Source of the DNA: Tetramitus jugosus | Lineage: Eukaryota > Heterolobosea > Eutetramitea > Acrasida > Vahlkampfiidae | Length of the DNA stretch: 64,000 nt | NCBI GenBank assembly: GCA_937625935.1 | Contig: OW569378.1 | Coordinates: 124,001 to 188,000, forward strand | Direction: 5' to 3' | Shown: in pieces, positions 21,160 through 29,459 of the stretch | Position numbering within the stretch: the first letter of the stretch is position 1 | Layout: each line of letters opens with the position of its first letter | Notes under the pieces: generated by a model | Database searches by the model: none | What the model was told of the DNA's origin: nothing | The model's input: the letters and a program-made list of their open reading frames with translations, nothing else | Translations under genes and position numbers: made by a program

Positions 21160-22497
21160 TTACTTGAAACCAAACGTGACATCACTGAACTGCGACCGGG
21201 ATGTGGAATCTTTCAGATTGGTCATAAAGAACAACAAACTCGTTTTCGATGCTGGATATTTCAATAACACCATGTTGACGTAGTACCCAGAGGCATAACT
21301 GGTTATTTGATAATTGGGATCATCCAATATTTGACAGTAGTCCGAGCTGGACTCTTGTTCTTCAAGTTTGAGCGACTTGTTGTTGTTGAGCTGAAGATCG
21401 AACAAGCGCCCACTCCTCGCATCAACAACATGAAACGTTCTCGCTCTGGCGGTGACCATTGGGTTCCCTATTGCTGAAGCATCACAATACCGCAAGGTTC
21501 GATCCGTGACACACAGACTATCTGAAGTAAAAACACGCTTCATAGAGTCCACAAAACCCATGTCGTACCACCTGCATGAAAAGTCTTTGACGAGTGCGGT
21601 GCCAAGCCGACTCAAATCTAACTTCACAAAACCATACAAACGCATGTTACAATGTAAAGTGACATCTAGGATATGCCCTGCCACATATACATCACTTTGT
21701 GACGTCAATACAGCCGTAAAGGTTTCTCCACCATCAATCTTTGTCAAACGGCAGAAATTAAAAAGCTCTCTGGATTCATTTGATAGGTCAATGATTTGGG
21801 CTTCCACTGCTTCATCTGCATACGAAATACCTCCAACTCCCAATTTACAATGTCTGTTCGATCCCAGAGAATACACTTGATCATCTCCATATCTTGCGTC
21901 ATATTGAAACACGACCTGTTCAGTACCAACTCCAAAAGTGGAAATAGCCCCTTTGGTTAATCTAAGAGTAGGTTCGGTTGCAGAGACGAACTTTGATCCA
22001 AATTTTCCCACAGTGTACAACTCGTCATCTGTTGTAAGCAAAGCAGAGAACCAACCAGCACAAGCTATATCTTTGATTCGAATGTCGTGCTCCACAAACC
22101 ACAACAACAATGTTGGCAAGAATACATCTTCTCGATGCAGTGAATGGTCTTGATCATACGACAGCAATTGACCCTTTTTGTTGCTACCCAGTCCATAAAC
22201 AAAACCGTCTTCCGTCAAAAACAAGGAATGAATACTGCCCACAGCAATCTTCTTTAGCTCGATATTGGCTAGCTTCTGATCGAGCACATAGGGTATTTGC
22301 AGAGCTGAGAAACCAGGACAATGCCTTTCGACATTTTCCAATCTCATCGTTGATTGGGTTGTGTCCAGTTTCGCACCTACGCCCAAGATGTGTTCCGCTT
22401 GCTCCTCCCTCGTTTGCTCACTCCATATTTCCTGACGAGTCGCATCACGACCACATACGACCAGAACACTTTCGTTCTTGTTTGAATAATTAGTCAT
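21160..22497 (-). CDS. RCC1-repeat (regulator of chromosome condensation-like) protein
   Basis: Single exon of 445 residues starting at the first ATG; upstream in-frame codons have no ATG before a stop. RCC1-type blades are visible: KKIAVGSIHSLFLTEDGFVYGLGSNKKGQL, CAGWFSALLTTDDELYTVGKFGSK, and VYSLGSNRHCKLGVGG with GGETFTAVLTSQSDVYVAG. The blades after ~300 are degenerate. RCC1-like propellers serve many roles, including Ran GEF, ubiquitin-ligase and trafficking functions; no second domain is present to choose between them. The C-terminus ends shortly after a possible short segment FSDVTFGF, reminiscent of the start of a BTB domain, but the protein stops there. Confidence 0.75.
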   Translation of the reverse strand: MTNYSNKNESVLVVCGRDATRQEIWSEQTREEQAEHILGVGAKLDTTQSTMRLENVERHCPGFSALQIPYVLDQKLANIELKKIAVGSIHSLFLTEDGFVYGLGSNKKGQLLSYDQDHSLHREDVFLPTLLLWFVEHDIRIKDIACAGWFSALLTTDDELYTVGKFGSKFVSATEPTLRLTKGAISTFGVGTEQVVFQYDARYGDDQVYSLGSNRHCKLGVGGISYADEAVEAQIIDLSNESRELFNFCRLTKIDGGETFTAVLTSQSDVYVAGHILDVTLHCNMRLYGFVKLDLSRLGTALVKDFSCRWYDMGFVDSMKRVFTSDSLCVTDRTLRYCDASAIGNPMVTARARTFHVVDARSGRLFDLQLNNNKSLKLEEQESSSDYCQILDDPNYQITSYASGYYVNMVLLKYPASKTSLLFFMTNLKDSTSRSQFSDVTFGFK

Positions 22498-23177
22498 TCG
22501 TAATTGCGTTTGTTTCCAGAACTCGCTCAAAGATGTTCTGCAACTTCCCTTAAAAAGTTCATCCAATCATTTGGAGCTCAAGAATAAGGAAAAACCATTT
22601 GAACCACCACAGAAAAAACAGTTATAACAAATTCGAGCTTGTTCTTTCCTGTTCATAGAAAATCCTTTTTAACAACGAAATTTAATAATGTAATTCACTA
22701 TTCTCTCTCGTTCATTATCTTTAATTTTGTAATTTAATCCAGTATCTATAATAATCTTAATTTTACTAGTGTTTAATTTCCATATTTAATTTATATAATG
22801 TGATATTAATATCTGTGTTAAGCGTTCTATCTTCTTATCTTTTCAATGCTTGGTGCTTTTGTCCGATCCTTCATTGGAAGTTGCAGCTATAGCTGCTCGC
22901 CGTCTTGCGGATTTGGTTTCCTTTGCTGCCGTATGCGGACAACTTCTTCGTCTTCGAGTTCTCTTTTCCCCAAAAAGAAGTTGGGCATTCGATTGTATTC
23001 CAAGGAAATCGATTTCCCTATTCAAAAATATAGGAAGGAATTTAGAAATCAAGAGTTATCAAAACGATTTGTAAACCAAAATACAGATTCTGGGGAAATC
23101 ACAGGGATATCATTTTGTTTTTAAGATATCAACGACATCATCAAACACACAACAAACGTATCAGATATTAAATTTTC
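22498..23177. promoter_or_regulatory. 680-bp divergent intergenic region with very AT-rich core
   Basis: This is the longest gene-free stretch, lying between the starts of the RCC1 gene (minus) and the MYB gene (plus). Bases ~22660-22840 are strikingly AT-rich compared with the surrounding coding DNA. Bases ~22845-23050 have ordinary composition and contain short overlapping frames on both strands with no recognisable product. It is best read as promoter and 5'-leader DNA, though a noncoding RNA or gene relic cannot be excluded. Confidence 0.4.
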
Positions 23178-23966
23178 ATGTACTATCCATCGTTAGTTCA
23201 TCAAGATGAACAGTCAGAGAGGAACGGAGAAGCACTAACTCTGGAGATGATACTGTCACTGGCCACTTTCAATCATAATGCTGGTCACTTGGGTTCAACC
23301 TCCAACAATCAAAACACATTGTTCTCTCCTTATCCTGGCACCACTGTTCCCTCTCTTGAGACTCTTTCCTTTGTACAAACTGCTACTACTTGCATGTCGG
23401 AACAAGTCGTCGAATTGAAAGAACTTGATGAATTCACCCAATGGTACACATGGAACAATAATGAAGCTGTCAGACTCCAGGAGGCGTCAGTTGAACATCA
23501 TAACCTTTTTCATCTCGTGCAAGAATCATTGTTGATTCCTCAACCTCAACAACAGAATGACACACCAGACGCCAATGAAGTCATGAAAGTAGGAGAGTGC
23601 ACCCATTTTGGTACAGTCACCAATCACCCTGCAGAACCTGTAGCTGTTAGAGATATTGAACAGGAGAGCATTGAGCCATACCCAAGAAATTTCATTTTCA
23701 AAGGTTTTTCCTATGATAAGGAGAAGAACAAGATCAGATTTATCAATCATTGTGATTCCAAGGAAGGAAAGAATGATGGACCTTGGTCAGAGAGAGAACA
23801 CCAATTGTTCTTAATAGGTTTAAAGAGATTGGGAAGAGGCAAGTGGAGAGATATTAGTCAATCCTATGTCAGAACCCGTACCAGAATTCAAGTGGCTTCT
23901 CATGCTCAAAAGTACTTTGCCCGTCAGAGAATGAGAGGAAACAACGAATCAAACCCAAACGAGTAG
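23178..23966 (+). CDS. SHAQKYF-class single-repeat MYB transcription factor
   Basis: Single exon, 262 residues. A MYB/SANT repeat lies near the C-terminus at ~200-252: [27 protein letters not shown], with the diagnostic [12 protein letters not shown] third helix. This class, common in plants, amoebozoans and other protists, binds I-box/TATCC-like DNA. The N-terminal ~190 residues are acidic, Gln- and Asn-containing, and without a recognised domain; they may be an activation region. The ATG follows an AT-rich leader. It is a sequence-specific regulator by family; its targets are unknown. Confidence 0.88.
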   Translation: MYYPSLVHQDEQSERNGEALTLEMILSLATFNHNAGHLGSTSNNQNTLFSPYPGTTVPSLETLSFVQTATTCMSEQVVELKELDEFTQWYTWNNNEAVRLQEASVEHHNLFHLVQESLLIPQPQQQNDTPDANEVMKVGECTHFGTVTNHPAEPVAVRDIEQESIEPYPRNFIFKGFSYDKEKNKIRFINHCDSKEGKNDGPWSEREHQLFLIGLKRLGRGKWRDISQSYVRTRTRIQVASHAQKYFARQRMRGNNESNPNE

Positions 23967-24215
23967 ATATACTCTAATCTTACCAAAATCTCATTCGTTA
24001 GATTCACTGACGACGGTTGTATTGAAGTAAAAAACTGTTGTAGTTCAACCAGTCGACAATTCGCATTAGGCAATTTCCAAGAAAGGAACGTGTCAATCAC
24101 CCATCAAATGATGAAAACAAGAACAAAAAAGTAAGCGCTTTGGTTTTTTGAGTCGTCAACAACCACCGAACCTAATAAACCCATTCCCAAAACAACAACA
24201 TTATAATCATACGAG

Positions 24216-26519
24216 ATGAGTGATCATTCTGTCCCTTCACCCACCACTACCACCACAAGAAACAGAATTGGATCCTTCTTGACATTGTCATCATCATCAT
24301 CCCCTACTCCTAGTAGCAGTACTAGTGTAGCAAATAACAACAACAACAACAACAACAAGAGAAGAAGTATATTCAGAAGACTCATTCCCAAATCAAAACC
24401 AGAATCAGAATGTGAACAGGAGTCAAGTTCCCCTCAACAACGAACAACAAGAAGCATGAGCAATATGAGCAGCAGTAGTAGTAGTAGTAATAGTAGTGGC
24501 AATGGTGAAGAATCATCATTATCTATTGTAGATCGACTCACAACCAAGGAATTGAATCAATTGAAGGAACAATTCAAGAATATTGATTCCAATTGTAAGA
24601 AGAATGGAAAGATTTCAATCGAAGAGTTTGCAAAGTGCTTTGGACAAGTGGTCATGACCACTACTAATGCTACTAATGCTACTACTTCATCTGTGGATTC
24701 CCCAGATGGTTCAAACAACAACAACAGTAACAACAGCAACAACAAGTATTCATTTGTTCAACTATTGTTCAGCATGTTTGACATGGACAACAGTGGCTAT
24801 ATTGACTATCAAGAGTTTCTGTTGGCAATGACCATCGTCATCAAGGGAGATTCGATTGACAAGTCCAAATTTGCATTCAAGATGCTCGATATGAACAATG
24901 ATGGATATATTGAACGAGAAGAGTTGAGATGTCTAGTGAATCAAATGTATCACTTTGTGTGTGATACGTTGTGTGTGGATCCCATGCCATTTATTCATCA
25001 TCATCAGCATTATGATGATTCTTCATTTCTATCGTCTGCCCAGGATAATGTAAACAATGATAGTCATGAACTATTGATTGATGCGTATGCGGATGCCATG
25101 TTTGAAAAGATGGATGTGTCCCGTAGTGGACGTATTACACTGCAGCAATTGCAACAGTTTATGCTTCCAATTACTGAATCGACTGCAGTCATGTCTTTGA
25201 ACAATACGCATACTGATCCCTATTGTGACACTAGCACATTACACAGTGATGACGAGGAAGAAGATGGAGCTGAAGAAGAAGAAGAAGAGGACTCGAGCAA
25301 TTCTGTTGTTGACTGTGATGCAAGTAATACTACTAACATTACCAATAATAGTAGTAGTAGTAGTAATAATAATAATAGTAATAACGGTAGCAGTGGTCAT
25401 ATCAGTAGTGGCAAGCATAAGAAGAAACAGAGTGGAATGATTCCTATTGGATTCGGTTCAAGCAAGTGGAAATTTGTTCTACAATTACAAATGGCCATTC
25501 AAATCGCTTGTCAATTCACACAGTATCGTCCCATGGTTCACTACATTGACTTTTCCAGTCAAATTCAATTCCAATTGCCATTGGAACTTCCAACGTCATC
25601 GACATCCCTCCACAACTACAATGACACACGATCTGAATCCAACAGTTCACTGTTTATAGAGTATGCACCACTCGTATTTAGGCACATTAGACAAATGTGT
25701 CAAGTGAATGAGACAGAGTATATGGATTGTATGGGAATGGAACGTGTCTTGTCCAATATTCTCCTCGGTAACCTGTCATCTTCGTTCACTGAGAAGATAT
25801 CTGATGGTAAATCTGGAAGTTTCTTCTTCTACAGTCACAATGAACAGTTCATGATCAAAACCATACCGACATCAGAGTTTGATGTATTGATGAGAATATT
25901 ACCACAGTATTATCATCACTTGAAGACTTATGGAACACACAAGACACTGCTGATGAAGATATTAGCATGTTATCGTTTCCAGAATCAGTATTGTATTGTG
26001 TTGGCAAACATGTTGCCACTGGATGAACCATTGTCTTCCGTGTATGACTTGAAGGGATCATCGATTGGCAGAAGCAACCCTAATGGCTTTGTCAAGAAGG
26101 ACAATGACTTTCCACAGTTCCAAAAGCACTTGTGGGTCACAAACCAGAACAAGGATGAAGTCATGGAACAGATTCGCGTGGATGTTGCCTTTCTACAAGA
26201 GCATCAACTGTTGGACTATTCGTTGCTTGTTGGCATCTGTGATCATCACAGCAACACTGTTGAAGATATTGATCCATCTGAACAGCAGCAATGGAACACT
26301 GCAACCACAAGACGTATTGTCAGCAGCGATGGAAAGCAAGTGTATTATATTGGAATTATTGACTTGTTGACCGAGTTTAATGACAGAAAGAAACTAGAGT
26401 TTGTTGGCAAGAGTATCGTCCACTCCATGAACGCCAGCAAGCTCTCTGTTCAGCATCCAAAGGTGTACGGTCAGAGGTTCATTGAATTCATGGAAGAAAA
26501 GGTTTTCATGCCCCAATAA
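24216..26519 (+). CDS. EF-hand / phosphatidylinositol phosphate kinase fusion
   Basis: Single exon, 767 residues. A Ser/Thr/Asn-rich N-terminus is followed by four EF-hands: a degenerate one at ~120 (DSNCKKNGKISIEEF), two intact ones at ~186 (DMDNSGYIDYQEF) and ~222 (DMNNDGYIEREEL), and a fourth at ~297 (DVSRSGRITLQQL). The layout matches neuronal calcium sensor proteins. An acidic and poly-Ser/Asn linker leads into a complete PIPK domain (~430-767) with glycine loop GKSGSFFFY, ATP lysine in MIKTIP, YDLKGSSIGR, LLDYSLLVG and IIDLLTEF. The C-terminal activation segment reads VQHPKVYGQRF. It should make PI(4,5)P2 or a related lipid under Ca2+ control. The 4-phosphate versus 5-phosphate specificity is not settled by eye. 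Confidence 0.93.
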   Translation: MSDHSVPSPTTTTTRNRIGSFLTLSSSSSPTPSSSTSVANNNNNNNNKRRSIFRRLIPKSKPESECEQESSSPQQRTTRSMSNMSSSSSSSNSSGNGEESSLSIVDRLTTKELNQLKEQFKNIDSNCKKNGKISIEEFAKCFGQVVMTTTNATNATTSSVDSPDGSNNNNSNNSNNKYSFVQLLFSMFDMDNSGYIDYQEFLLAMTIVIKGDSIDKSKFAFKMLDMNNDGYIEREELRCLVNQMYHFVCDTLCVDPMPFIHHHQHYDDSSFLSSAQDNVNNDSHELLIDAYADAMFEKMDVSRSGRITLQQLQQFMLPITESTAVMSLNNTHTDPYCDTSTLHSDDEEEDGAEEEEEEDSSNSVVDCDASNTTNITNNSSSSSNNNNSNNGSSGHISSGKHKKKQSGMIPIGFGSSKWKFVLQLQMAIQIACQFTQYRPMVHYIDFSSQIQFQLPLELPTSSTSLHNYNDTRSESNSSLFIEYAPLVFRHIRQMCQVNETEYMDCMGMERVLSNILLGNLSSSFTEKISDGKSGSFFFYSHNEQFMIKTIPTSEFDVLMRILPQYYHHLKTYGTHKTLLMKILACYRFQNQYCIVLANMLPLDEPLSSVYDLKGSSIGRSNPNGFVKKDNDFPQFQKHLWVTNQNKDEVMEQIRVDVAFLQEHQLLDYSLLVGICDHHSNTVEDIDPSEQQQWNTATTRRIVSSDGKQVYYIGIIDLLTEFNDRKKLEFVGKSIVHSMNASKLSVQHPKVYGQRFIEFMEEKVFMPQ

Positions 26520-26649
26520 ATTAGGTAATCGGATGTCGTCTTGGAACTTGTTTTACGCGACACGGACAACAAAAAAAAGAGAGTCGTAAGTCATAAACAT
26601 TGATCCAAAACAACAACAACAACCATCAAATCATCAGTAAAAGAAGAAG

Positions 26650-27642
26650 ATGAAATCATTCATCCTGTACTTGGATGGCATTTGTGATGACGTTAATGAT
26701 CAACAACAAACAACAACAAATAACAATGAAAACAACAACAACCAAACAACAACAACAAGAACAACAAGATTGGAGAGATTTGATCATCCATTCATGGATC
26801 AATTGACACTCAATGGAATCACTACCAAATTACACTTGAGAAACAACAACAACAAGAAGAATAATGAGTCCATGTCAGTCAATCACATGAAACAATTGTT
26901 GAATATTGTTGATGACAACAACAACAACAAACAGAGTTCATCATCCATGATTAGTGACAAGTATCACAAGATGAGATTCAAATTATTCACCAATGATTCT
27001 CAAGTGTATCATGAAATGATCAAGTATGAATCTCATGTTGAACTATTGTTGAATGATGATTCTACTGCTACTACTGCGACTCTATCTGATCAATTTGATG
27101 TCATTTACAAGAATCACAACAATAATAATAACAACAAGAATCATCGCACTAATGATGAACAGGAACAACAAGAATGGGATACAATCATGTTTCACATTAA
27201 TTTTGATTTGATTGACAATCAAATGGAATGTATCAAACAGTTGGATCAATCCATGATGAATAATACTGACAATACATCATCATCATCATCACTATTGAAC
27301 ATTATTATTGCATCCTATCATCATCACACCACTACTTCTACTACTTCTACTACTAATAACAACAACAACAATTCATGTCATGATCAATCAGCACTGTCGT
27401 TGTTGTATAGACCCATTCAGAGTTATACATGGAAGGAATCACATGATTTGAATGGTCAAATCTCATCTCATCATCCCATGTATTGCATATGGCATCACAA
27501 CACAAGCACCAGAAGAGATTACAATGAACAATTGACTGAAAAGGCATGTGAGTCACGTGCTGGTCATGGCAGTATCTTGGCTGATCATTTCTTTGGTGAA
27601 TTGGCATACAAGATGTGCTTCTCTGACAAGTATGGTGCATAG
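26650..27642 (+). CDS. Unassigned low-complexity protein, possibly phosphoglycerate-mutase/alkaline-phosphatase-like
   Basis: Single exon, 330 residues, heavy in Asn, Thr and Gln runs. Conserved-looking blocks are the N-terminus (MKSFILYLDGICDDV), a block at ~40 (RFDHPFMDQLTLNGI), QFDVIYKNH, WDTIMFHINFD, and the C-terminus (ACESRAGHGSILADHFFGELAYKM...KYGA). The first two blocks echo the 'DG.gD' and 'TP.mD.L...G' elements at the start of alkaline-phosphatase-superfamily enzymes such as cofactor-independent phosphoglycerate mutase, and the 'GHG' near the end could be a metal-ligand remnant. This is a weak pattern match only. The gene has a CAA-rich leader and a TAG stop 80 bp from the convergent dehydratase gene. 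Confidence 0.55.
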   Translation: MKSFILYLDGICDDVNDQQQTTTNNNENNNNQTTTTRTTRLERFDHPFMDQLTLNGITTKLHLRNNNNKKNNESMSVNHMKQLLNIVDDNNNNKQSSSSMISDKYHKMRFKLFTNDSQVYHEMIKYESHVELLLNDDSTATTATLSDQFDVIYKNHNNNNNNKNHRTNDEQEQQEWDTIMFHINFDLIDNQMECIKQLDQSMMNNTDNTSSSSSLLNIIIASYHHHTTTSTTSTTNNNNNNSCHDQSALSLLYRPIQSYTWKESHDLNGQISSHHPMYCIWHHNTSTRRDYNEQLTEKACESRAGHGSILADHFFGELAYKMCFSDKYGA

Positions 27643-27722
27643 GAAAGTAAGCAGTTACTTTTTTTTTAATTAAAAAAAACACGATAGATGACTACCATTT
27701 CTTATTGTTGGTGGAGATTCAA

Positions 27723-28169
27723 TTATTGTTGTTGTTGTTGTTGTTTGTCGACCATTGTAAAGAGTTGATTCATGTATTGAGCCATGTTGAGATCATTGAT
27801 GGATATTCCATTGCAGTCATGTGTTCTCAACAGCACGTGCAATCGATTGTAGACATTGAACCATTCTGGGTGATGATTCATGGATTCTGCTTCTTCTGCA
27901 ACTGTGCTCATGAATGAGAATGCCTGCTTGAAATCTTGGAATATGAATTGCCTCTCAATGGCTTCCTTGTCTGCATTGTACGTCCAGTCAGAAGGTATGT
28001 CATCTTTGATTTCATTGTACAGTAGTTTCTTTGGAGCAGAACTGGTGGTGGTGATTGTTGTATGGAAGAGATTTGAACTTGTCATAATGTGCGGACGAGT
28101 TGTAGCGAATACTCTCATCAGAGTGTTGTGTCTTGTGGCCCGTGCAACTGATCGATTCATGAACAACAT
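27723..28169 (-). CDS. Pterin-4a-carbinolamine dehydratase, probably mitochondrial
   Basis: Single exon, 148 residues. The C-terminal ~95 residues match the PCD/DCoH fold: W..N.D..AIERQFIFQDFKQAFSFMSTVAEEAE, the active-site MNHHPEW, VYNRLHVLLRTHD and the final ISINDLNMAQYMNQLF helix. It dehydrates 4a-hydroxytetrahydrobiopterin, recycling the cofactor of aromatic amino-acid hydroxylases. The first ~45 residues are basic and Ser/Thr-rich (MLFMNRSVARATRHNTLMRVFATTRP), as expected for a mitochondrial presequence. A short Gln run ends the protein. It is divergent from the next gene, with 141 bp between start codons including a TTTGGCGC element. Confidence 0.93.
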   Translation of the reverse strand: MLFMNRSVARATRHNTLMRVFATTRPHIMTSSNLFHTTITTTSSAPKKLLYNEIKDDIPSDWTYNADKEAIERQFIFQDFKQAFSFMSTVAEEAESMNHHPEWFNVYNRLHVLLRTHDCNGISINDLNMAQYMNQLFTMVDKQQQQQQ

Positions 28170-28310
28170 TTTTTCCTTAATTTTCTGATCTCGAGCACCA
28201 GATTTTCATCTTTGGCGCAGGAGAAATAGGACAAGTCCGCTCTTTCACACACCAACAACACAAGGAAAAAAACAACACATTCTTCACACCATCATCATTA
28301 TTATTCAACC
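28170..28310. promoter_or_regulatory. Divergent promoter with TTTGGCGC element
   Basis: The 141 bp between the dehydratase and lysine-rich gene start codons contain TTTGGCGC at 28211-28218, a perfect E2F/DP consensus (TTTSSCGC). The plus-strand leader is CAACAACAC-rich. The arrangement repeats at other divergent pairs in the window. Confidence 0.4.
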
Positions 28311-29402
28311 ATGGTTTCCGCATCATCACAACAACCCATTCTGCTCAATGAAATCTTGGACTTTTACACCAATCATCAACAAGAACTCAAGAGACAAGCA
28401 GTATTTGTCAACAAGTCCATTACTCACCTGAAGGCACTCATTGAAGCATCAGAGGCCAACAATCATGATGAAGATGAAGAAGAAGATGAAGAAGAAGAAG
28501 AATCACAAGAAGAAGAAGAAGTATCAGACAATGAACATTCAGAAGAAACCGACACCAAGACAACCACAACACCACCTCCAAAGAAAAAGTGGACAGTCAC
28601 TGAAGACAAACAATTCAAACAATTAATGAAGGACAATAACAATGATGTTGATGCAATTTATAAACACTATCAAGGTGTGAGAACTAAATTGTCCATCAAG
28701 ATGCGTGTCAACAAATTCTTAAAGGAACAAGCAGAAGAATCTGATGAAGAAACTAAACCAAAGAAGCAACAAAAGAAGAAGAGCACAAAGGATAGCACTA
28801 CCTCTGCAGTCAAATCATCATCAAAGAAATCCTCTGATAACAACACTGCAGCAGCAACAGCAACAACCACCACCACCACCAAATCTACTGCATCAGACTC
28901 AAAGAAGAAGCAACAAAAGAATGAAAGATCTGAGGAGAAGTCATCTACTACTACTGCTACTCCTGTCACCACAAAGAAGTCTACTACTAAGAAACAACAA
29001 CAACAACAAGCAGAAGTAGAAGCAGTGCCTGCAAAGAAGACAAAGAAGAGTGCCAAGCAATCAGAGACTGCTGCTGTTGCTACTTCCGAAGAGACTGCAA
29101 AGAAGACAACATCTGCAAAAAAGAAGGCTGCTACTACCTCCACTACTACTGCAGAGAAGAAGAAGAATGCTCCTTCCTCTGCTGCCATGGCTGCCATTGA
29201 AGAAGAAGATTCACCAAAGACAAACAAGAAGAGTACCACTGCAAAGAAGTCAACCACTATTGCTGCTGCTGCTGCTAATGGAGAGGAGAAGAAGAAGAAG
29301 GGTGGCAAGAAGCCTTCTACTACTACTACTACTACTGACAAGAAGAGAAAGGCATCTCAGGAATCAGAGGGCAATGCCAACAAGAAGAACAAGACCAAGT
29401 AA
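28311..29402 (+). CDS. Lysine-rich chromatin-like protein with SANT-like segment
   Basis: Single exon, 363 residues. The N-terminal ~45 residues are helical, followed by an acidic Glu/Asp run. A short Myb/SANT-like segment (KKWTVTEDKQFKQLM...AIYKHYQGVRTKLSIKMRVNKFL) lies at ~98-145. The last ~210 residues are almost only Lys, Thr, Ser, Ala and Gln with repeated KK(S/T)T motifs, resembling the tail of linker histones and nucleolar proteins. DNA or chromatin binding is the inference. No strict homologue is recognised. The opposite strand contains a long Val/Phe-rich frame that is an artefact of this composition. Confidence 0.65.
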   Translation: MVSASSQQPILLNEILDFYTNHQQELKRQAVFVNKSITHLKALIEASEANNHDEDEEEDEEEEESQEEEEVSDNEHSEETDTKTTTTPPPKKKWTVTEDKQFKQLMKDNNNDVDAIYKHYQGVRTKLSIKMRVNKFLKEQAEESDEETKPKKQQKKKSTKDSTTSAVKSSSKKSSDNNTAAATATTTTTTKSTASDSKKKQQKNERSEEKSSTTTATPVTTKKSTTKKQQQQQAEVEAVPAKKTKKSAKQSETAAVATSEETAKKTTSAKKKAATTSTTTAEKKKNAPSSAAMAAIEEEDSPKTNKKSTTAKKSTTIAAAAANGEEKKKKGGKKPSTTTTTTDKKRKASQESEGNANKKNKTK

Positions 29403-29459
29403 ATTCTCTCTGTCTAAATTGCAAAAGAAACGTGTTGAATCACACATGATAATCTTGTT

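Noticed and set aside
22843..23124. Three short overlapping frames on both strands before the MYB gene
   Set aside because: No domain, no consistent codon use, and mutual overlap; treated as 5'-region DNA, although the composition is noted as a finding.
28670..29341. Long minus-strand frame (223 codons), Val/Phe/Ser/Ala-rich
   Set aside because: It is the antisense of the Lys/Thr-rich tail of the plus-strand gene; the composition is a mirror of AAG and ACT repeats and shows no motif or suitable promoter.
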